Below, piece after piece: positions 52,767 through 61,098 of a DNA stretch of 64,000 nucleotides. A program made the position numbers and the translations under genes. The notes under the pieces were generated by a model that saw nothing but the letters and a program-made list of their open reading frames with translations, did not search any database and was not told the DNA's origin. Each line of letters begins with the position of its first letter. Positions within the stretch are counted from its first letter, which is position 1. The stretch is from Coriobacteriia bacterium (lineage in GTDB: Bacteria; Actinomycetota; Coriobacteriia; Anaerosomatales; PALSA-660), in the NCBI GenBank assembly GCA_030652345.1, contig JAUSAU010000047.1:1-64000 (forward strand), read 5' to 3'.

Positions 52767-53735
52767 TCATGCCACCGAGTGCGCGCCGGGCACGACATAC
52801 GTGGTCAGGTACGTCAGGACCAGGGCCGCGAACGATACGAACGCGAGTACGAGTACCCAGCGCCACAGACCGCGCTTGCGCAGGTAGAGGCGCAGGTGCA
52901 GGTACGCGGTGTAGAGCAGCCACATCATGATCGACATGTTGACCTTGCCTGACCACCACCACGACTCGCCCGTCCATGCGAGCAGCGCCCACGGGAAGCC
53001 GAGCAGCATGCCCGCGGTCAGGGGCAGGTAGCCGAGCCGGGCCCACCAGTAGGCGGTCGCCTCGTACGACGCCCGGCGCTTCACCCATGCGATGGCGGAT
53101 CCCGCGAAGGACAGGACGAATGCGCCGTACGAGATGAAGAGCAGGGGCGGGTGCACCCACATGTACCAGGAGTTGTAGTAATACGTCATCGAGCCGTACA
53201 TGCCCTGGAACGCACCGGATGCCGCCTGCGGGATCCCGGAGCCCATCGCCTCCAGATACTGCGAGTACTGTGCGACGAAGTCGGGCAGTGGCTCGGTGAA
53301 GGGCTTGCCGAAGACGATCGCACTGGCGACGAGCGCAGCGACGAGCGCGCCTCCGAGCGGCAGCATCTCACGCCGGTGCGTGCGCGCGAGCAGCAGCATG
53401 ACGCCGGTCATCAGGCCCCAGACCCACAGCTTCTCCGACTCGACCCAGGGAGGGACCGCCACGTTGCCGGCCACCGCGCCGGTCCCGGGGTCGACGACCA
53501 CAGCCAGCTGCCAGAGCCGCAGGTGGAACCAGCACAGCAGCACCTCGCCCAGCGCGAGCAGCCCGACGACTCCGGCCAGGAGCGGGTAGCGCCACCGCTC
53601 GAGCGGGGGAACGACGCATGCGACGAAGAGTGCGGCCGATCCGAGCAGGAGGAGCCACGCGATCGGCCGACCGACGGCAGCGAGCGTCGAGGTCAGTGCG
53701 GCGAGGTCGGCGATCTGCGGAAGGGCGGCAGGCAT
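52767..53735 (-). CDS. ccsA: CcsA/ResC-type cytochrome c assembly protein
   Basis: 322 aa with eight or so membrane helices. The haem-handling region reads LLAWTGESWWWSGKVNMSIMMWLLYTAYLHLRLYLRKRG, close to the Trp-rich motif of CcsA/CcmF proteins. Conserved histidines are in MWVHPPLLFISYGAF and the late THVVPGAHS-like end (TYVVPGAHSVA). Such proteins present haem for covalent attachment to CxxCH apoproteins outside the membrane. No ccsB/resB is adjacent in the window. The CxxCH protein at 49500 is a possible client. The GGDEF gene diverges from it after 57 bp. Confidence 0.82.
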   Translation of the reverse strand: MPAALPQIADLAALTSTLAAVGRPIAWLLLLGSAALFVACVVPPLERWRYPLLAGVVGLLALGEVLLCWFHLRLWQLAVVVDPGTGAVAGNVAVPPWVESEKLWVWGLMTGVMLLLARTHRREMLPLGGALVAALVASAIVFGKPFTEPLPDFVAQYSQYLEAMGSGIPQAASGAFQGMYGSMTYYYNSWYMWVHPPLLFISYGAFVLSFAGSAIAWVKRRASYEATAYWWARLGYLPLTAGMLLGFPWALLAWTGESWWWSGKVNMSIMMWLLYTAYLHLRLYLRKRGLWRWVLVLAFVSFAALVLTYLTTYVVPGAHSVA

Positions 53736-53792
53736 CGGTACTCCACGGTCGTCCGGTGCGGCGAGTATACTTGAGACCCTTCGTGTGCCGGC

Positions 53793-55049
53793 ATGCTTCG
53801 GGCTCGCGCACGCGCCCTCCGAATCAACACTGGAGTGACAACGGCCAGCCGACTTTCAAAGGTGCTCCAGCGACGCCTCATGATCGCGTGGCGCGAGCAA
53901 CAGGGACAGGCAGAGATCGAGGCGCTCGAGGCGAACGTCGAGCGCGTGGGTCTCGTCGTCCGTATCCGGTGGGCCATCGTCGCGGCGCTCGTTATCTTCT
54001 CCGCGCTGGCCGTCGCCGTCTATGCGCTCGACGGTCGCGTCGGCAGCTTCTGGGGCCAGATGCTGGTACCGGCCGGCGCCCTCGGGTTCGTACTCGTCTA
54101 CAACTGGTTCTATCAGCGCAACTACCCGCAGTTCGGCAACCTGGCGGTGTTCAACGTCATCCAGCTCGCGCTGGACATCGCGGTCGTCACCCTGCTGATC
54201 TTCTACTCCGGTGGCGTGTACTCATGGTTCGATTCGATGTACTTCCTCTTTGTGCTCGAAGCGGCGCTCATACTCCCGACGCGCAAGCAGGTGTGGGCCG
54301 TCGCCGTGGCCGCCGCGCTCGCGTATCTTGCGGTACTCGTCTCGGTCTACTACCACCTGCTGCCTCACATGGCGATGCCGTTCGTGAGCAACGACCTCCA
54401 GCACGCGGGCAGTTACGTCGTCGTGCGTTCTCTCTGGACGCTCACGGTGCTGTTCGGCACGGCGACGGTGGGCACGCTGTTCATGGACGACATGCGGGCG
54501 CGCATGGACAGGCTCGCTGCCCAGGCCGTCAAGGATTCCCGTACCGGCCTCTACGACCGGGGCTTCGTGCGCCGGGAGCTCGCCGTGGAGATCGAGCGGG
54601 CGAAGCGCTTCAACCGCGGCCTGACAGTGATCCTGGCCGACATCGACCATCTCGCTCACTTCAACGAGCTCTTCGGTGTCGAGGCGGGCAACGCGATGAT
54701 CGTGAAGGTGGCCGAGGCGGTCCGCGTGGCTTCGGGCTGCGCGTCGAACGAGCCCTGTCTGGTGCTGGCCGCCCGCTACGGTGGCGAGGAGTTCGCGCTC
54801 GTCGTGCCCGAGGATGACCAGGGGCCGGCCGTCTATGGACAGGCGATGGCGGAGCAGTTGCGGGCCCTCGTCGCATCCTCGCTCGACGAGGACCGCAGCG
54901 TGACCATCTCCGTCGGGGTCGCAGCGTTCCCGCAGGACGGGCGGACCCCGTCCGAACTCCTCGGCGCAGCCGATGCCGCGCTCGCCCGGGCAGCCGCCGC
55001 CGGCGGTAACCGGGTCGTGTCGGGCCGGGTCGGGGCGGAGGAGGAGTGA
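53793..55049 (+). CDS. Membrane-bound GGDEF diguanylate cyclase
   Basis: Up to 418 aa. A cytoplasmic N-tail, ~6 hydrophobic helices (WAIVAALVIFSALAVAVYAL through WTLTVLFGTATVGTLF, ~60-235) and a C-terminal GGDEF domain (~250-410). The active site is RYGGEEFALVV, with DIDHLAHFNELFGVEAGN upstream; both substrate-binding regions look intact, so c-di-GMP synthesis is likely. An RxxD inhibitory site is not seen in the usual place. The start is uncertain: ATG 53793 lacks a ribosome site and a TATACT hexamer lies only 22 bp upstream, so GTG 53835 or ATG 53880 is possible. Its stop overlaps the next gene. Confidence 0.87.
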   Translation: MLRARARALRINTGVTTASRLSKVLQRRLMIAWREQQGQAEIEALEANVERVGLVVRIRWAIVAALVIFSALAVAVYALDGRVGSFWGQMLVPAGALGFVLVYNWFYQRNYPQFGNLAVFNVIQLALDIAVVTLLIFYSGGVYSWFDSMYFLFVLEAALILPTRKQVWAVAVAAALAYLAVLVSVYYHLLPHMAMPFVSNDLQHAGSYVVVRSLWTLTVLFGTATVGTLFMDDMRARMDRLAAQAVKDSRTGLYDRGFVRRELAVEIERAKRFNRGLTVILADIDHLAHFNELFGVEAGNAMIVKVAEAVRVASGCASNEPCLVLAARYGGEEFALVVPEDDQGPAVYGQAMAEQLRALVASSLDEDRSVTISVGVAAFPQDGRTPSELLGAADAALARAAAAGGNRVVSGRVGAEEE

Positions 55050-55738
55050 AGGCGCCGCCGCGCGCTGCAGAGGTGGGTCTCTCGGCGCTTCTGTGGATCG
55101 TCTTCATCGTCGGGATCTCCGTGCTCACGCTGACAGTCCCGGTCTTCACCTCGGCACTGTCCCAATCGCTCGACGTGCCCGATACCGCCGGCTTGCGGGT
55201 CGAGGATGTCGTCCGCCTCTCGGGGATCGTCCGCGCCTTCGTGGCCGATCTGGAGTACGAGCCGTTGCCTGCGGTGTGGCGCGGTCAGCCGGCGTTCGAC
55301 GCATCCGCAGTCTCGCATCTGGCCGACGTGCGGTCGGTGCTGTCCGGTGCGCGGGTCGCCACGGGTATCGCGGCGCTCCTGTTGGCGATCTACCTGGCCG
55401 CATGCATCGCGCACCGCCGCTTCGACATCCTCTCCCGCGGGATGTTGCTCGGCGCCGGTGTGACCGCGGGTGCGCTCCTGCTCGCCGCCCTCGCTGCCGT
55501 CCTGGACTTCGAACGATTCTTCACGCTCTTCCACGGGCTGTTCTTCGCTGACGGGACGTGGACGTTCCCGGCTGACTCGCTCCTGATACGGCTCTTCCCT
55601 GAGCGATTCTGGGCCGCTGCGGGGGCGTCGTGGGCGGTGCTCGCGCTCGTGCTGGGGGCCGTGCTCGCGGCCGCTGCGATGGTGCTGCGTTTGAGGGCTG
55701 TTCACAAAGACGCTTCACGAATGGACGCGAACGTGTAA
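55046..55738 (+). CDS. DUF1461 / TIGR01906-type integral membrane protein (Lit-like)
   Basis: 230 aa from the GTG at 55046 (GTGA overlap with the cyclase). Four membrane helices, and the family hallmarks: FDASAVSHLADVR (first conserved His), and FERFFTLFHGLFFADGTWTFPADSLLIRLFPERFW (second conserved His with the F...W pattern). The family includes Lit, the lipoprotein intramolecular transacylase of Firmicutes; the two His residues correspond in position to its essential histidines. Lipoprotein acyl transfer is thus a plausible activity, not proven. Coupling to a GGDEF gene is unusual. Confidence 0.75.
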   Translation: MKAPPRAAEVGLSALLWIVFIVGISVLTLTVPVFTSALSQSLDVPDTAGLRVEDVVRLSGIVRAFVADLEYEPLPAVWRGQPAFDASAVSHLADVRSVLSGARVATGIAALLLAIYLAACIAHRRFDILSRGMLLGAGVTAGALLLAALAAVLDFERFFTLFHGLFFADGTWTFPADSLLIRLFPERFWAAAGASWAVLALVLGAVLAAAAMVLRLRAVHKDASRMDANV

Positions 55739-55741
55739 ACT
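55714..55741 (+). promoter_or_regulatory. Putative promoter for the DUF5679 gene
   Basis: TTCACG (55714-55719) and TAAACT (55736-55741), 16-bp spacer, within and just after the end of the DUF1461 gene, about 100 bp upstream of the small zinc protein gene. Confidence 0.35.
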
Positions 55742-55845
55742 CGAAGCGGCGACGCGTGCGAACGCGCTCCGTCGAGGGGGAAAACGCCCGATCAGGGTGA
55801 GTCTGGATGTGCGCAACAGCGCATGACGAGGAGGTGTTGTCGAGA

Positions 55846-55992
55846 ATGGCAGCCAAGGAAGGTTACTGCGTCAAGTGCAAGGCCAAGAAGGAGATCAAGG
55901 ATCCCGCGGCGATCATCATGAAGAACGGCCGTCCGGCCACGCAGGGTCTGTGCCCCGACTGCGGCACGAAGATCTTCAAGATCGGCAAGTAG
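55846..55992 (+). CDS. DUF5679-type small zinc-ribbon protein
   Basis: 48 aa from the ATG at 55846, which has GAGGAGGT about 10 nt upstream. Sequence pattern: GYCVKCKAKKEI...MKNGRPATQGLCPDCGTKIFKIGK, with two CxxC knuckles forming one zinc ribbon. Very small basic proteins of this type are common in actinobacteria and some archaea; no function is assigned. It stands alone and is closed by the hairpin at 56033. Confidence 0.8.
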   Translation: MAAKEGYCVKCKAKKEIKDPAAIIMKNGRPATQGLCPDCGTKIFKIGK

Positions 55993-56032
55993 CTTCAAAG
56001 CCCGCGGCGCTGATCTGTGCCGCTTTTGCAAC

Positions 56033-56064
56033 GGGAGCCGGACCGCGTATGCGGTTCGGCTCCC
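56033..56064 (+). terminator. Terminator after the DUF5679 gene
   Basis: GGGAGCCGGACCGC / GCGGTTCGGCTCCC, 14-bp stem with one wobble and loop GTAT, 41 bp after the stop. Confidence 0.75.
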
Positions 56065-56217
56065 GGCGTATCCGGCGTACGCCGCGTCAGCGGCCGGATG
56101 CGCACCGCACCGGCCTACACACTTTCTTAACGGCGCCCGGATTGACCACTCCGGTCACCCCGGCGTAGCGTGGCGATGTTCCGTGCCGGCAGGTGACCGT
56201 AGAGAGGGCTCACACGT

Positions 56218-56859
56218 ATGAACGTCATCGTCGTCGGGTGTGGGCGCGTCGGGTCGCAACTCGCGACCATGCTCTCCGTGGAGGGGCACAACGTCACGGT
56301 CATCGACCGCGAGGACTCCGCCTTCAAGCGCCTCGGCTCGACCTTCAACGGGGTGACCGTGAAGGGCCTCGGCTTCGACGAGGAGGTCCTCGAGGAGGCG
56401 GGCATCCGCACCGCTGACGCCTTCGCCGCTGTCACGGACCTCGACAACACGAACCTCATGGCGGCCGAGGTCGCCCGCAAGATCTTCACGGTCCCGCATG
56501 TCGTCGCGCGCCTGTACAACCCGCAGCGCGAGCGTACGTACCAGCAACTCGATCTGGACTACGTCTGCGGCACCACGCTGGTGGCCGAGTTCCTCCTCGA
56601 GAAGATCCAGGCGGGACACGGACACCACGTTCAGACGCTCGGCGACGTCGAGGTCATCGAGTTCCGCGCCGGACCCGGCGTCGCGAACAAGAAGGTCAAG
56701 GACGTCGAGATCGATCACCAGTTCCGCGTCGCCGTCGTCTCGCGCGGAAACGTCACGTTCGTGCCCCAGCCGGACACACTGCTCCAGCCGGGCGACGTCA
56801 TCATGGGTGCCGTCAAGGACGAGGCATTCGCCAAAGTCGAGCGTTACATGGAGGGCTAG
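56218..56859 (+). CDS. trkA: TrkA/KtrA-type potassium channel regulator, first copy
   Basis: 213 aa. Cytoplasmic RCK/KTN gating subunit: Rossmann motif VVGCGRVGSQLATMLSVEGH followed by VIDREDSAF and an N-terminal NAD(H)/ATP-binding domain, then a C-terminal TrkA_C domain (ALVSRGNVTFVPQPDTLLQPGDVIMGAV-like end). It starts at ATG 56218 and is the first gene of a five-gene potassium-uptake operon; the next trkA begins after 2 bp. Two different copies imply hetero-octameric gating rings. Confidence 0.92.
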   Translation: MNVIVVGCGRVGSQLATMLSVEGHNVTVIDREDSAFKRLGSTFNGVTVKGLGFDEEVLEEAGIRTADAFAAVTDLDNTNLMAAEVARKIFTVPHVVARLYNPQRERTYQQLDLDYVCGTTLVAEFLLEKIQAGHGHHVQTLGDVEVIEFRAGPGVANKKVKDVEIDHQFRVAVVSRGNVTFVPQPDTLLQPGDVIMGAVKDEAFAKVERYMEG

Positions 56860-56861
56860 CC

Positions 56862-57527
56862 GTGTTCATCGTCATCAACGGAGGCGGCAAGGTCGCCAGC
56901 TATCTCGCCCGCACGCTCATCGAGCGTGGGCACACCGTCTCGCTGATCGAGAAGCGCGAGGCGGTCGCCGAGAAGCTGGCCACCGAGCTCCCCAAGCGCC
57001 CGCTGATCATCCTCGGTGACGGTTGCGACGTGGCGTTCCAGGAGGACGCCGGGGTCGGGCACGCGGACGTGTTCGCGGCCGTCACCGGCGACGACGACGA
57101 CAACCTCGTAAGTTGCCAGCTCGCCAAGACCGCGTTCGGCGTTCCCCGCTGCGTGGCGCGCGTCAACAACCCGAAGAACCAGCACATCTTCTCCGCGCTC
57201 GGCATCGAAGCCATCTCCTCGACGCTGATCATCTCGCGGATGATCGAGGAAGAGACGACCATCGGCGACATGCGGACGCTCGCCACCCTTCGTAAAGGCA
57301 ACATGGCGGTCGTCGAGATCGAGCTGCCGACCGACCGCTGCATCGTGTGCGACAAGGCGGTCAAGGACCTCAACCTCCCGGTCGACTGCGTGCTGTTCGC
57401 GATCGTGCGCGGCGAGGACGTCATCACGGTCCACGGCGACACGGCGATGCAGGCCGGCGACGTCGTCTTCGCGTTCACGAGCATCGACAAAGAGGCGGCG
57501 CTGAAGAAGGCGCTGACCGGGGAGTAG
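56862..57527 (+). CDS. trkA: TrkA/KtrA-type potassium channel regulator, second copy
   Basis: 221 aa, GTG start at 56862, 2 bp after the first copy. Nucleotide-binding motif INGGGKVASYLARTLIERGH (GxGxxA rather than GxGxxG), SLIEKREAVAEKLA, and a C-terminal TrkA_C domain (ITVHGDTAMQAGDVVFAFTS). It is clearly paralogous to its neighbour but divergent, so the two probably have distinct ligand preferences. A small membrane protein gene begins after 2 bp. Confidence 0.92.
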   Translation: MFIVINGGGKVASYLARTLIERGHTVSLIEKREAVAEKLATELPKRPLIILGDGCDVAFQEDAGVGHADVFAAVTGDDDDNLVSCQLAKTAFGVPRCVARVNNPKNQHIFSALGIEAISSTLIISRMIEEETTIGDMRTLATLRKGNMAVVEIELPTDRCIVCDKAVKDLNLPVDCVLFAIVRGEDVITVHGDTAMQAGDVVFAFTSIDKEAALKKALTGE

Positions 57528-57529
57528 CG

Positions 57530-57691
57530 ATGGCGAAGATGCCCTCCATAGAGGCGAGCCTTGCGAAGAAGCTTCGCGAGTACTCCCTCGGAGTGATCGA
57601 GGAGTCCGGCTGGATACTCGGGCTGACCCTGGTCGCCTACCTGATGGCCGTCGCGGCAACGTGGTACTTCGGCGCCGGGGGCGGACGATGA
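57530..57691 (+). CDS. 53-residue single-pass membrane protein in the trk operon
   Basis: 53 aa from the ATG at 57530, with GGGGAG upstream. Basic N-terminus (MAKMPSIEASLAKKLREYS), one membrane helix (WILGLTLVAYLMAVAATWYF, ~32-51), Gly-rich end. It is coupled to trkH by an ATGA overlap and to trkA by a 2-bp gap, so the tight packing argues for a real gene. A small auxiliary subunit of the TrkH channel is an inference by analogy with other ion-pump small subunits; I know of no named family. Confidence 0.65.
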   Translation: MAKMPSIEASLAKKLREYSLGVIEESGWILGLTLVAYLMAVAATWYFGAGGGR

Positions 57692-59190
57692 TCGTCCGCC
57701 CGAGGCTGGAAGACCATTTCGTCATCGGCAAGTACACCGGCAAGATCATCGTCGGCGTGGGGATGCTGATGGTCATCCCGGCGCTGACGGCTGTCGCGTT
57801 CGCCGAGTGGGACACGGTCGCCGACTTCGTCATCTCGATCGCCGCGTGTCTGATCTTCGGCTTCGGCGTGCAAGCGTTCTGTCGGACCGCCAAGGACCTG
57901 TCGTGGAGCCACGGACTGGTCGTCGCCTCCGGCGCATGGGTCTGGGCGACGGCGCTCGGGGCGTTGCCGCAGTATCTGTCCGGCCATGCCGGCTCCTATC
58001 TCGACGCCATGTTCGACGTCATGAGCGGCTACACGACCACCGGCCTCTACTTGCTTCAGGACCTCGACCACGTGTCGATGGGCCTGAACATGTGGCGGCA
58101 CCTGCTCACCTACGCCGGCGGCCAGGGCATCGTCGTCATCGCCCTCACCTTCCTGTTCAAGGGTACCGCCGGCGCCTACAAGGTCTATGTGGGGGAGGGC
58201 AAGGACGAGCGCCTGCTGCCCAACGTCATCCAGACCGCGCGCGCCATCTGGCTCGTGTCGCTGACATGGTTGGTGCTGGGGACGCTCTTCCTCGGCATCC
58301 GAGGCATGATGCTCGGCCAGGGCCCCGTCCGCGCGTTCTTCCAGGGCATGTGGGTGTTCATGGGCGCGTGGTCGACCGGCGGGTTCGCGCCGCAGTCCTA
58401 CAACACCTTCTGGTTCCATGACGTGTGGTACGAGGTCATCTGCATCGTCATCATGATCGCGGGTTCGTTCAACTTCGCACTGCACTGGGCGATGTGGACG
58501 GGCAACCGCTCCGAGATCCGCAAGAACGTAGAGACGATCTCGTTCGCCATCACGCTGTCGGTCCTGACGCTCGTCGCGACCTTCTTCCTGGCCAAGGCGA
58601 ACGTCTATCCGGATGCCATGTCGCTGTTCCGCAAGGTGTTCTATCAGCTTGCGTCCGGGCATACGACCACCGGCTTCTCGACGATCTACGCCCGTGCGTT
58701 CGTGACCCAGTGGGGGCCGATCGGGCTGATCGCCACGACCGTCGCGATGGCTATCGGCGCCTCCGCCTGTTCGACCGCCGGCGGCATCAAGGGCATCCGC
58801 ATGGGCATCATCAGCAAGGCGTTCCTGCAGGACGTGCGGCGCATGATCTCGCCCGAGTCCGCGGTGATCATGCAGAAATATCACCACATCCGCGACACGT
58901 GGCTCACCGACGGGGCTGTTCGCGGGGCGCTCACGGTCACGATCGCCTACGTCACGCTCTACGGCCTCGTCGCCGTCGTGGGCACGCTCTACGGGTATCC
59001 GCTCGAGCAGTCCGCGTTCGAAGCGGTGTCGGCGGCGTCGAACACCGGCTTGTCGTGCGGCGTGACCGCACCCACGATGCCCGCGCTCATGAAGGTGCTC
59101 TACATCTTCGCCATGTGGTTCGGCCGCCTCGAGTTCATGAGTATCTTCGCCCTGTTCGGATACATGGTCGCGGTGGTGAAGGGCCGGTGA
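57688..59190 (+). CDS. trkH: TrkH/KtrB-family potassium channel subunit
   Basis: 500 aa from the ATG at 57688. The four selectivity-filter loops are readable: MSGYTTTGLY, WSTGGFAP, SGHTTTGFST and AASNTGLSCG, each with the filter glycine. The long third repeat has the gating-loop stretch FKGTAGAYKVYVGEGKDERLLPN... nearby, and the late GGIKGIRMGII. Membrane channel for K+ uptake, gated by the two TrkA proteins encoded upstream. It ends in a GTGA overlap region with the exported protein gene. Confidence 0.94.
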   Translation: MIVRPRLEDHFVIGKYTGKIIVGVGMLMVIPALTAVAFAEWDTVADFVISIAACLIFGFGVQAFCRTAKDLSWSHGLVVASGAWVWATALGALPQYLSGHAGSYLDAMFDVMSGYTTTGLYLLQDLDHVSMGLNMWRHLLTYAGGQGIVVIALTFLFKGTAGAYKVYVGEGKDERLLPNVIQTARAIWLVSLTWLVLGTLFLGIRGMMLGQGPVRAFFQGMWVFMGAWSTGGFAPQSYNTFWFHDVWYEVICIVIMIAGSFNFALHWAMWTGNRSEIRKNVETISFAITLSVLTLVATFFLAKANVYPDAMSLFRKVFYQLASGHTTTGFSTIYARAFVTQWGPIGLIATTVAMAIGASACSTAGGIKGIRMGIISKAFLQDVRRMISPESAVIMQKYHHIRDTWLTDGAVRGALTVTIAYVTLYGLVAVVGTLYGYPLEQSAFEAVSAASNTGLSCGVTAPTMPALMKVLYIFAMWFGRLEFMSIFALFGYMVAVVKGR

Positions 59191-59192
59191 GC

Positions 59193-59765
59193 ATGAAGCG
59201 ATCGTTCGTCATGCTCGCTCTTGCGACGATGCTGCTGGCCGGCGCTGCGCCGGCGTTCGCCGCGGATGCGATCCCGAAGAACGACCCGACGAGCGCCGGC
59301 CTCGTCGAGGCGCCGAAGAAATACGACAAGACACGCGTCACGTTCACCGGCGAGGCGATCGGTGAGGTGATGATCCGCGGCGACTACGCGTGGATACACC
59401 TGAACGACGATGCCTACATGGTGAAGAACGTCGAGGAAGGAGCCGCGCTCGGCGGCTACAACTCCGGCATGGCCATCTGGATCCCTGCCAGACTGACCAA
59501 GGCCATCGACACGTACGGCGACTACAAGCACGAGGGGTCGATCGTCACCGTCTCGGGCACGTTCAACGCCGCGTGCAAAGAGCACGGCGGAGACATGGAC
59601 ATCCACGCCGACACGCTGGCGCTTGCGGTCGAGGGGCGCCACGCTGCCGATCCCGTCCAGCCGTGGAAGGCGATGGTGGCCGCAGGTGTCGCCCTGATCG
59701 CGGCGGGGCTCTGGTACCTCGAGCGCCTTACGCGCAACCGCGTGCGGCCGCACCGGGGGGTCTAG
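59193..59765 (+). CDS. Exported, C-terminally anchored OB-fold-like protein
   Basis: 190 aa from the ATG at 59193 (GAAGGG at 9-nt spacing); a GTG at 59187 overlapping the trkH stop is an alternative. Signal peptide MKRSFVMLALATMLLAGAAPAFA. The extracytoplasmic domain (YDKTRVTFTGEAIGEVMIRGDYAWIHLND...IVTVSGTFNAACKEHGGDMDIHADTL) has the strand pattern of an OB fold. One C-terminal membrane helix (AMVAAGVALIAAGLWYL) and a basic tail follow. It is last in the trk operon; a role in sensing or modulating transport from outside is speculative. Confidence 0.72.
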   Translation: MKRSFVMLALATMLLAGAAPAFAADAIPKNDPTSAGLVEAPKKYDKTRVTFTGEAIGEVMIRGDYAWIHLNDDAYMVKNVEEGAALGGYNSGMAIWIPARLTKAIDTYGDYKHEGSIVTVSGTFNAACKEHGGDMDIHADTLALAVEGRHAADPVQPWKAMVAAGVALIAAGLWYLERLTRNRVRPHRGV

Positions 59766-59784
59766 CGGGGCAGCTCCGGGAGGT

Positions 59785-59814
59785 TTGCCGCGCGCCGCTC
59801 CGAATGCGTACAAT
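59785..59814 (+). promoter_or_regulatory. tRNA-Gly promoter
   Basis: TTGCCG (59785-59790) and TACAAT (59809-59814), 18-bp spacer, placing the transcript start about 30 bp before the mature tRNA. Confidence 0.65.
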
Positions 59815-59850
59815 GACCGACGCCGCCGCGCTTCGTCGGCGGCACGGTAC

Positions 59851-59925
59851 GCGGGTGTAGTTCAATGGTAGAGCGTCAGCTTCCCAAGCTGGATGTTGCG
59901 GGTTCGAGTCCCGTCACCCGCTCCA
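59851..59925 (+). tRNA. tRNA-Gly (anticodon CCC)
   Basis: Full cloverleaf: acceptor GCGGGTG / CACCCGC, D arm, anticodon stem TCAGC / GCTGG with loop TTCCCAA (anticodon CCC), T arm GCGGG-TTCGAGT-CCCGT. The discriminator is T and the CCA end is encoded in the genome (59923-59925). Confidence 0.96.
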
Positions 59926-59935
59926 CGTGAGTCTC

Positions 59936-59964
59936 CGAAAGCCGCTTCTCGTAGGCGGTTTTCG
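59936..59964 (+). terminator. Terminator after tRNA-Gly
   Basis: CGAAAGCCGC / GCGGTTTTCG, 10-bp stem with one wobble and a 9-nt loop, with T-rich sequence in the descending arm; 10 bp beyond the CCA. Confidence 0.75.
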
Positions 59965-60094
59965 CGTATTCCGGTCTCCCGGACACCGCCGAAAGGCAGG
60001 AATCCGGCCTCCCGTGTCGAATACACGGGACAACAAGGAACCGCGCGACCGCCCCTCCCTCCCTGGCGCGCACGTCGGAGGAAGGGGCGGTCGT

Positions 60095-61045
60095 ATGTCG
60101 TCTCGGGGTTGGGCCGCGTCTTTCGCGGCGGGCTGGTGCCTGGTGGCCTTTGCGCTCGCACCCACGCTTGCACGTGCGGCCGGGGCATGGCCGTGGCCGG
60201 CTGGTTCGATGGTGTCGCTCGGCTACGGCGCCGCCTACACCGCTCAGGATGGACGTCTCTGTTCGCACGGTGGCATCGACATCCCTGTCGCCGCCGGAGA
60301 ATCGGTCCGGGCCGCAGCGTCGGGGCGCGTCTCGTTCGCCGGGCTGGTGCCCGCGGGCCGAGGCAGGCGCGTGTTCGCGGTGACCGTACTGACGGGCGAC
60401 GGCCTGCGCGTGACGTACATGCCCATCGAGCGGGTGGCGGTGCGGAGCGGTGAGACGGTCGTTGCGGGCGGGGAACTGGGTGTCGTCGCGAGCGAGGGCG
60501 ACGCCTCCAGCCCGGGCACGCATCTGCATTTCGGCGTTCGACGCGGCGAGCGCGCGATCGATCCGATGTCGCTGCTGGCACAGTCCGGCGCCGCTCCTGT
60601 CGCGCAGGTCGTGACCCCGCGAGACGCCGGATCCGTTCGGGGGCCCGGCCTGCCGGTGCGAGTCGTTCCGAGCCGCGCGCCCGCGCGCGGGGCCCCTGCC
60701 GTGACCCGAACGCCCGTACGCGGGACGGCGCGTGCCACTGTGCCTGCAGGCACGGCCAGTCCTTCAGTCGTCCAATCCGTGCGAGCCGCTGCCGCATCGG
60801 CGCGGCATGCCCTCTCGATCCGCCCTCCCGAGCCGTTGCCGCCGGCGGCATCCTCGCCGGAGCTGCAGGTCGTTCGTATCGTCGCCGACGCCGTGAGCGC
60901 GCGGAATGCGGTGGCGGGCGTGATCGTGCGGGTGCTCGTCGCGGCGCTCGGCTTCCTGTGTCTGCGTCCGGTCCTGCGTTCGGTCACGACCCGACCGCTC
61001 GATACGGTTCCCGTTCCTGTCGCCGCACCGCGTACACGCGCGTGA
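60095..61045 (+). CDS. M23-family peptidoglycan endopeptidase, exported
   Basis: 316 aa from the ATG at 60095, preceded by GGAGGAAGGGG; the longer frame would run through the tRNA terminator. Signal peptide (SFAAGWCLVAFALAPTLARAAG), then an M23/LytM domain: zinc ligands in CSHGGIDIPV and THLHFGVR, with GDGLRVTYMPIERV between. About 110 residues of Pro/Ala/Arg-rich linker follow, then a C-terminal hydrophobic segment (VAGVIVRVLVAALGFLCL), possibly a membrane anchor. Likely a cell-wall hydrolase or an activator of one. Confidence 0.87.
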   Translation: MSSRGWAASFAAGWCLVAFALAPTLARAAGAWPWPAGSMVSLGYGAAYTAQDGRLCSHGGIDIPVAAGESVRAAASGRVSFAGLVPAGRGRRVFAVTVLTGDGLRVTYMPIERVAVRSGETVVAGGELGVVASEGDASSPGTHLHFGVRRGERAIDPMSLLAQSGAAPVAQVVTPRDAGSVRGPGLPVRVVPSRAPARGAPAVTRTPVRGTARATVPAGTASPSVVQSVRAAAASARHALSIRPPEPLPPAASSPELQVVRIVADAVSARNAVAGVIVRVLVAALGFLCLRPVLRSVTTRPLDTVPVPVAAPRTRA

Positions 61046-61098
61046 AGGAGTTGATCGAGGATGTGCCGGAGTGTCGAAACCGCGGAGTCGGAGTGCTG

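Noticed and set aside
59927..60094. Upstream extension of the M23 peptidase to 59927
   Set aside because: It would begin 2 bp after the tRNA CCA and include its terminator; ATG 60095 has GGAGGAAGGGG and is followed by a signal peptide.
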